Assembly: GCA_015143295.1 (NCBI GenBank)
Contig: CM026560.1
Coordinates: 8,806,501 to 8,870,500, forward strand
Origin: Tetracentron sinense
Taxonomy: Eukaryota > Streptophyta > Magnoliopsida > Trochodendrales > Trochodendraceae
DNA length: 64,000 nucleotides
Direction of reading: 5' to 3'
The translations under genes and the position numbers were made by a program. Below, piece by piece: positions 57,897 to 64,000 of this stretch. The notes below the pieces were generated by a model that ran no database searches, had not been told where the DNA came from, and saw only the letters and a list, made by a program, of their open reading frames with translations. Within the stretch, counting starts at the first letter, position 1; every line of letters starts with the position of its first letter.

Positions 57897-60340
57897 TGTA
57901 ACGACCCCAAAATCCTATAAGGCTAAAATAGGACTTCGGAATCGTCACATTTCTTAACCCTGCTTAAATCCATGACATACAAGGCATACTACACGAGTCT
58001 CCAAAAATGAGAGTAATAAAATTTCGACATATAAACTTAAATCATCCTGCTCAAGTCTATTCTCAACATAACCACCCACAATAAACAATAGTCTAATATC
58101 CAACTGTAAAGTAATCTAATGAGCAACGTACATCATTTAAAAGTCTATTACAAATCTTTCAACCAAAACAAAACATAAACTAATAGGGGTAACTATCAAA
58201 GCCCCCAACTCCCTCCTCGGAAGGCTCACCTTCTCCTCATTCCTCGACGTATATCTCCTCAATCCACGGCACCACCGTGTGCTCCTGCTCTAAACCTGCC
58301 AAGACAAAGTCTGGCTGAGTACAAAAGTACTCGGTGTATATAAAATCCAACCAACAACATAATATACCTGCACTTAGTTAGAACCATATCCAATATCAGA
58401 ATAACATAATCAGAGTGCGGAAGAACATGTGCTCATATACATCATATCATCACCTTGACTCGTGTACTTGTGTGAACCTTAGACTTAGAAGACAATATAC
58501 TTATGAGATGCTTATGCTTATGAGACCACATGCTTGTGAGATGCTTATGCTTATGCACTTATTCAGATCATACAGTGACATGCCACTCTTGGAGGATATG
58601 GACCATGCCTATGCAATTAATTAATTGACATGCCGCTCTTGGAGGATATGGACCATGCCCAAGCCATGCTTATTCAGAACATGTACTTATTCAGATCACT
58701 CATTGAGCTTATTCAGAATGATAGGCGTATGCAATGCTTATGCTTGTGGTCCACATGTGTGACTTGTGAGATGCTTATCTTAACATACACGTGCGTTGTG
58801 CATAAGTGTCGTAATTAACATTCGAGTAGGTAATTGCTTAGATTCCGATCTCCCACCATGGATACTCTACTAGGCTGTCACTTACCATATAGTTAGAGAA
58901 TTCTCAGTTTGAGAGATTTTTCTCTAAGTTCTTACCTTCCTAAATATCAATTACCATGCAAATAATTAAGCATAACTTGACAAGCAATAATGTACATATA
59001 TATCCTACCATGTTTCTTAGCATAATTCATTGTCAATTCCCAACAATTTCATAGTGATATATTAGTATTTATCCTCCCATGCATTTTCACAAACACCTTG
59101 GGTACGTAGATTATGAATCCATTGCCCTTTCACATTTCCAACATTTCATCAAACCATAATCCATCTATACAATCCAAATACCATCCACATCCACATCCAC
59201 ACATTCATCCCATCCTCCATAATATTTCCCATCCTCCATACATTTCATCCACATTATTAATCCATATTTTTATCCATAATAGCTTACTTCATACAAAAAT
59301 AGGGAAAACACATTTAATTTCTATTTCTATCATTTCTATAATATTAACATTCACAAAACATTATAATAGAGTTGATTAGGATAGTATATCGACCTTAGGG
59401 ATCCTTCCCTTGGATCCTTCCCTTGGATCGAAATCGCTCTCAAGAAGCTTCAAGGAAGCTTTGAGGAAGATCTTCAAGCTCTCCTTGCAATCTCCTAGCA
59501 ATCTCCTTCTTCTCCAAGCAATTTCTCCCTCAAAACCTAAGTTTCCTCTTCTCCCTTACCAAATTAGGTAAAAAAAAATAGTTTAGAACCCTAAAAATCT
59601 CGAAATAGGGTCCCTATTTATAGCCCAAATGGTTAAAAACCCCCAAAAACACTTTTTTGAAAAAATCTGGGTCCGCGTGCGATCGATCGCAACTTTGGTG
59701 CGATCTATCGCACCTAGACCCGAAAGGTAATCATAAAAACTCGCCTGAATGTGATCGATCATAGAAATTTGTGATAGATTGCACTATTTTGCGATCGATC
59801 GCAGCTTATTTGCGATAGATCGCACCCCTATTTTCCGGATTCCAACAGATTTTACTCTGCTAATATATTTTGACCATAAATTTTGACTCGATCATCAGAT
59901 TTTGATGATTCAATTTGCGTTGGATTTTTCTTTCGAAGAGAAACACCTTTTATGTTTTACAAAAATCCTAATTTTGAGTTTTAAATGGTCTAAATGGGCC
60001 TACAAGTGGACTGATCTGCAATTTCATCAGAAAAACATCAGAAAACCCACTTTTGACTTAGCTTAAACTAAAAATATGGAAAAACATTAAACACAAACCT
60101 CGAAGAGGGTTCCAATACCTTTCTAATGGTTCAAGAATCACTCAATTCTAATAAACGGTGCCAAAACTAGAGCTTCCTAAAGTTCAGGGTGTGTTATGAC
60201 ATCCCCCCGTTTACAAGTTTGATTTAGCCTTAATCACACTACACCAATTAGATATAAATACATAAACATTAAAACATCACAAGGAATATAATACCCCTAA
60301 TACTTGCAACAAAGATATGAAAAGGATTCGGGTCTCTTCA
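57897..60340 (-). repeat. 5' LTR of gypsy E
   Basis: Sense start TGAAGAGACCC at 60340 (the expected TGTAGAG has changed by one base), end GGTCGTTACA at 57897. It contains the quasi-palindromic module (59946-59867), alternating GCGATCGATCGC and GCGATAGATCGC palindromes (59830-59679) and TATAAATA (reverse of 59615-59623), about 56 bp downstream of the last palindrome. Confidence 0.9.
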
Positions 60341-60345
60341 ATAGT

Positions 60346-60830
60346 ACAATAGCATACTTTATTTCTTGTCTTGGAAACATATACCAGTGCCAGTACCTGG
60401 TCATATTACACTACCATACTTTCATATCTGGAGACACACACTAGTATCCGTACCTGATCCTAGTATACTAGTATCCTCTTATGCTTATCATGGATGTTAA
60501 TGCCTGTACCTAGTCATAGTACATTAACATCATTTATTACTTGCCTTGGAAATAGATGACAGTGCCCGTACCTGGTCATAGTACACTGACATCCTTTCAT
60601 TCTTGTCTTGTAGACGTGTGTTAGTGCCCGTACCTGGTCATAGTACACTAACACACTTAATTCTTTAATTCTTGGAAACAAATACTAGTGCCCATACCTG
60701 GTCATAGTACACTAGTATCCTTTCATATTCTTGCTTGTGAACTTTTTCATTCCTTGTGAATTTGTCTTGTCTTGGAAACGTATGATAGTGCTCGTACCCT
60801 AGTCATAGTACACTAACATAGTTTCTTATT
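60346..60830 (-). repeat. Hairpin-unit array, family C, proximal part
   Basis: Seven or eight units with arms such as GATGTTAATG/CATTAACATC, GTGTGTTAGTG/CACTAACACAC and ATACTAGTG/CACTAGTAT (all perfect) and a few with one mismatch (GATGACAGTG/CACTGACATC). Loops resemble CCCGTACCTGGTCATAGTA. Punctuation is TTGGAAACA on the plus strand. Confidence 0.85.
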
Positions 60831-62766
60831 CTTTCTTGTGAGTCGTGCTCGTTCTTGATCTTGGAAAATCATGTTTGTTCTCAATTTAGCATACTCGTGT
60901 TGATCGTGACAAATCATACTTGTTCGTGTTCTTGGGAAATCCCATTTATTCTTGATCTTAGGAGAATCATGTTTCATTCGTGTTCTTAGGGAGTCATGTG
61001 TGATCATGGTCTTGAAACATCGTGTTTGTCCTTGTTCGTGGTAACTTATACATGGTTTGATCTTGGGAAATCATGTGTAAGTGAAATCATGATGAGGAGA
61101 AAGACAAGTGATAAAGTAGTGGGTGTGTGCATATGCTTGGTGTGCAATTTAGGAAGACAAGTAAACACATAAGTACACATGCATAATTAGGGTGAACTAA
61201 GAAATCATCCAATATCTATGCAATTTAGAGCAACCAAGGAAATCATATCAACACGTTATACATACATTTCATCAACCACCTTAAGTGCATGTTTTATGAG
61301 TACATTGCCCTTCCCCATTTTCCATCATCCAATAATTATCCACCTTCGCATTCAATTAACACCTCAACCAATCCATACATCAACCCTAAGTCTAACATAG
61401 CATTATTTGTGCATAATGCACCACATGGGGAGTTAGTAGATATTCTACTCTCTCATCAAAACCCCATCCCTTCATCCTCTCTTAAATTAAGGAAATCCTA
61501 ACAAAATGTTTAGGAGAGTGTATTCACACTCTCATTATCAACACCCTTCCCATTTGTCTTCTTTAATAAAAAATCATACATCAAAATATATTTTGCATAC
61601 ATGAATCATAACCTAGTTAGGTAGTAACTAGTATTGCTTCAATCATCAAGACAAGTTTTATCATCTTTGAAATTATGGGGAAATCCCAACATGAAAAGAT
61701 AGTAGAGTGTTATACCTTAAGGGGATCAAATCTCCACTTGAGGATGCCTTGGACCCGAGATCCAAGCTTGAAGAAGGGAAATCCAAGCTTGAATGGCCTT
61801 GGCGAAGAGGATTCAAGCTCCTCTTGATCTTCTCACGAAATCCCCTTTGTATCGTTTCCTCGTGGCTTAGCTCGTGAGAAAAGCCTTGGCTTGCACGATC
61901 CTTACTCCCCTTTTTGGTCTTGAGAAGCTTGAAGATTGAATTTGGGGGTTTCCTTGATCTTGAGAGAAACCCCCCTTTAGAAACCCTAGATTTTCTTCCC
62001 TTTCTCTCCTAAATCCTTTTTGAGTGTTGGTAATCCAAAAATCCCCAATTTGGGTGGGTGTTTATGCTAAGAGGGTTGAAACCCAAAGAAATCCTCCATA
62101 AAAAGTTTGGGTCGCGCGTCTACGATCGTTCGTAGCATATCTACGATTGATCGTAGACATGACAATGATTTTTCAGAGTTTCTGGGACCCTACAATCGTT
62201 CATAGGTTGTCCAGTGAGTTTTCAGCATTTTCAGCACTTTACGATCATTCGTAGTTACGATCGTTCATAGGTCATTTACGATCGATCGTAACTCTAACAG
62301 AAAGTTTACAGATTTTTCCCACTTTGGTATTTCAGCCATAACTTTTGACTTCCTTATCAGATTTTTCCGATTCAACTTGCATTAGACTCATCTTTCGAAG
62401 GGGAACAATTTTGTCTCTAATACACAAATCCTAATTTTAAGTTCTTGATTACCTAAATGGGCTCTAAAGCCGACTGGTCTGAAAATGGATTTCAGGAACC
62501 CCGACAACTACAAAATCCCTTGAATTGACACTATTCACAGCACTATTCACTTAACGCTTTGAGTATGTTTTTACTCTTTGCGTGTTTTTCCAAAACACCT
62601 TACACTTCTTGATTCATACACTAAACTCACATTACACCCAGACCATGAGGAAACCCTCACTCCCATTAACTGAACCCAACTTGTAATAAAGGCCTTTGGC
62701 CCTTCCAATACTAGAGCCCTCGGCACTATTCACTTGAACAGTGACCGTGAGATCCAGGGTTCTACA

Positions 62767-63010
62767 GCTGGGATTGTCCCAAGTCAATTATATTGACAAG
62801 ATCTTACGCAAATATAGCATGTAAAATTCTAACAAAGGGATATTACCCTTTAGGCATGGAATTAGTTTCTCCAAATCAAAGTCTCCAATGACTGATGATG
62901 AAAGAGAGCAGATGAGTCATTGCCTATATGTATCAGTAGTGGGAAGTCTCATGTATGCTATGTTGTGCACAAGATGTAGAGCCACGGAATTTAGGTTCAT
63001 TGTTTATGTG
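62767..63010 (+). pseudogene. Copia RT end/RNase H start, 3' part of the broken copia gene
   Basis: After GCTGG the plus strand reads LSQVNYIDKILRKYSM, a stop, then SNKGILPFRHG, SPMTDDEREQMSHCLYVSVVGSLMYAMLCTR. This is the text that normally follows the RT block ending at 46700 on the minus strand, and the frame is continuous across if one copy of GCTGG is dropped. It decays after CTR and ends near 63010. Confidence 0.82.
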
Positions 63011-63150
63011 AATAGTGCACTTGCCTAGTGTAAGTAAAGAGGCCTAAAGCTTTTCATGTGTTCTTGATTTGGGAAAAATGTCTCAAAACAAGAGTATAAT
63101 AATACGCTAAGTATATAATAGCATAGGGTATAAAATACCCTAAGTGTGAA

Positions 63151-64000
63151 TGTAGAACCTCGGGAACCAAGTTCACAATGTTGTGAATAGTGTTGTAAAT
63201 AGTGTGGTGAATAGTGTTGTGAATAGTGCCTTGGGCAGAAGTCTTGAGAAGGCAAATGGTCATTTATGTAATTTAGTTTATCAGAAATAATAAGAATGAC
63301 TTAAATTAGTTTAAGTATTGTTATTGGGTGTTTGGGATGAAACAACAAGAGTATGAAATACTCTAAGTGTTTCCAAGTCAAGGGTATGAAAGACCCTAAT
63401 TATTGGCAGGTGTGTTTGGGTAAGGAAAAGAGTGGAGTGTTCGTATGGTGTTAGAAATGGGTTAGGGTCACTGGTAAGAGCATGAAAAATGCTCTAAGGG
63501 TGTTTGTTCAAGGTCCTAAAGACCCTCTTGTGTGATCAAGGCATAATCAAAGTTGTGAAGAAGAGGGATGCCTAAACATACCCTCAACTTTAAGAGCTCT
63601 AGAATTCTCACTGCTAATCAGAATTGAGTGATTCTTAAATTTTTGGAAAGATATCAAAACCCTCTTCGATATTCATGTTTATCACTTTTTCAGATTTTTA
63701 GTCGAAGTTGGGTCAAACCTCGGATTTTTGGAAACTAGTTTGCTGAAAATCAGGGCTGCTGAAATCCATTTCAGACCAGTCAACTTTACATCCCATTTAG
63801 ACAATTAAGAACTCAAAATTAGGATTAGTCCATTAGACACAAATTTTTTTTTCATTTGAATAATGAGTCCAATTCAAGTTGAATCGTGAAAATCCGATAA
63901 CCGAGTCAAAAATTATGATTGAAATACCAAAGTGGGAAAAATGGGCCAAGTCAATGTTCTAATTCGTCGACGAATTGTGCTGGGGGCCGAATTTCAGCGA
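63151..64000 (+). mobile_element. LTR family C-like start, cut by the window end
   Basis: Begins TGTAGAACCTCGGG, then repeated GTGAATAGTGTT (63180-63231), matching the starts at 34831 and 62766. It contains the quasi-palindromic module (about 63850-63935) and, at 63961-63976, the perfect 16-bp palindrome AATTCGTCGACGAATT in the place where the other families have GATCGATC palindromes. Confidence 0.7.

Larger units (their letters stand above)
51059..60340 (-). mobile_element. Ty3/gypsy chromodomain (Tekay/Del-like) element E
   Basis: A full-length but decayed element with a perfect 5-bp target duplication ATAGT (51054-51058 and 60341-60345). The 5' LTR is 57897-60340, the 3' LTR 51059-53069, the primer site 57881-57892, and a polypurine tract lies at about 53070-53085. 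Domain order gag, protease, RT, RNase H, integrase, chromodomain matches element A, and the proteins are clearly related. It is inserted into a hairpin unit of LTR C. Confidence 0.93.
50549..62766 (-). mobile_element. LTR family C (minus), interrupted by gypsy E
   Basis: In its own sense it starts TGTAGAACCCTGG at 62766 and runs to about 60341, then continues at 51058 down to about 50549. The pieces join at the ATAGT duplication of gypsy E, inside a hairpin unit. It carries the quasi-palindromic module (62409-62333), TACGATCGTTCGTA-type palindromes (62290-62115), a leader-like part and the hairpin-unit array (60830-60346 and 51058-50880). Its 3' end is missing here; the end fragment at 45540-46695 probably completes it. 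GCTGG follows at 62767-62771. Confidence 0.75.

Overview
The window is repeat-rich nuclear DNA of a flowering plant. The evidence is nested Ty1/copia and Ty3/gypsy LTR retrotransposons with initiator-Met-tRNA primer sites, a Helitron end, a CACTA-type terminus, small foldback elements, and one intron-bearing cytochrome P450 gene of the plant A-type class. Species cannot be told from the sequence.

Layout. 1-3406 is a long, almost G-free minisatellite that runs into a 69-base assembly gap (3407-3475). 3476-3925 is a repeat fragment (family D, minus) that recurs on the plus strand at 34305-34745. 3926-11084 is AT-rich DNA without a gene I can support. 11085-11640 is a copia leader/LTR remnant. 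11992-14669 is a solo LTR (family B, minus). 14724-34255 is a decayed chromodomain-type gypsy element (A, plus) whose gag is split by a young SIRE-like copia element (17861-27487, 5-bp target duplication CTATG). 34831-39077 holds LTR pieces, including a composite family B LTR. 39078-39258 is a CACTA-type end. 41305-45204 is the P450 gene (518 aa, three exons, intact), with foldback elements in its promoter and both introns. 45790-46541 is a Helitron with four tandem copies of its 5' end. 46696-49727 is a broken copia element (minus). 50549-62766 is an LTR (family C, minus) interrupted by a second gypsy element (E, minus, 51059-60340, target duplication ATAGT). 62767-63010 is the missing 3' part of the broken copia element, now on the opposite strand. 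63151-64000 is the start of another family C LTR.

The only host gene I can support is the P450. Everything else recognisable is transposon-derived, mostly inactivated by stop codons and frameshifts.

Four signals stand out. (1) Arrays of GATCGATC-centred palindromes sit about 40-60 bp upstream of the TATA box in LTRs of both copia and gypsy elements; the outer flanks are family-specific, and one block is shared between the superfamilies. (2) Families B and C carry tandem hairpin units whose two arms change together from unit to unit. (3) Both gypsy elements have a putative intron of about 140 bp at the same codon between Gag and protease; retention would give Gag only and splicing would give Gag-Pol. 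(4) A copia reverse transcriptase gene was split by an LTR insertion and its halves were then placed on opposite strands by an apparent inversion of about 5 kb.
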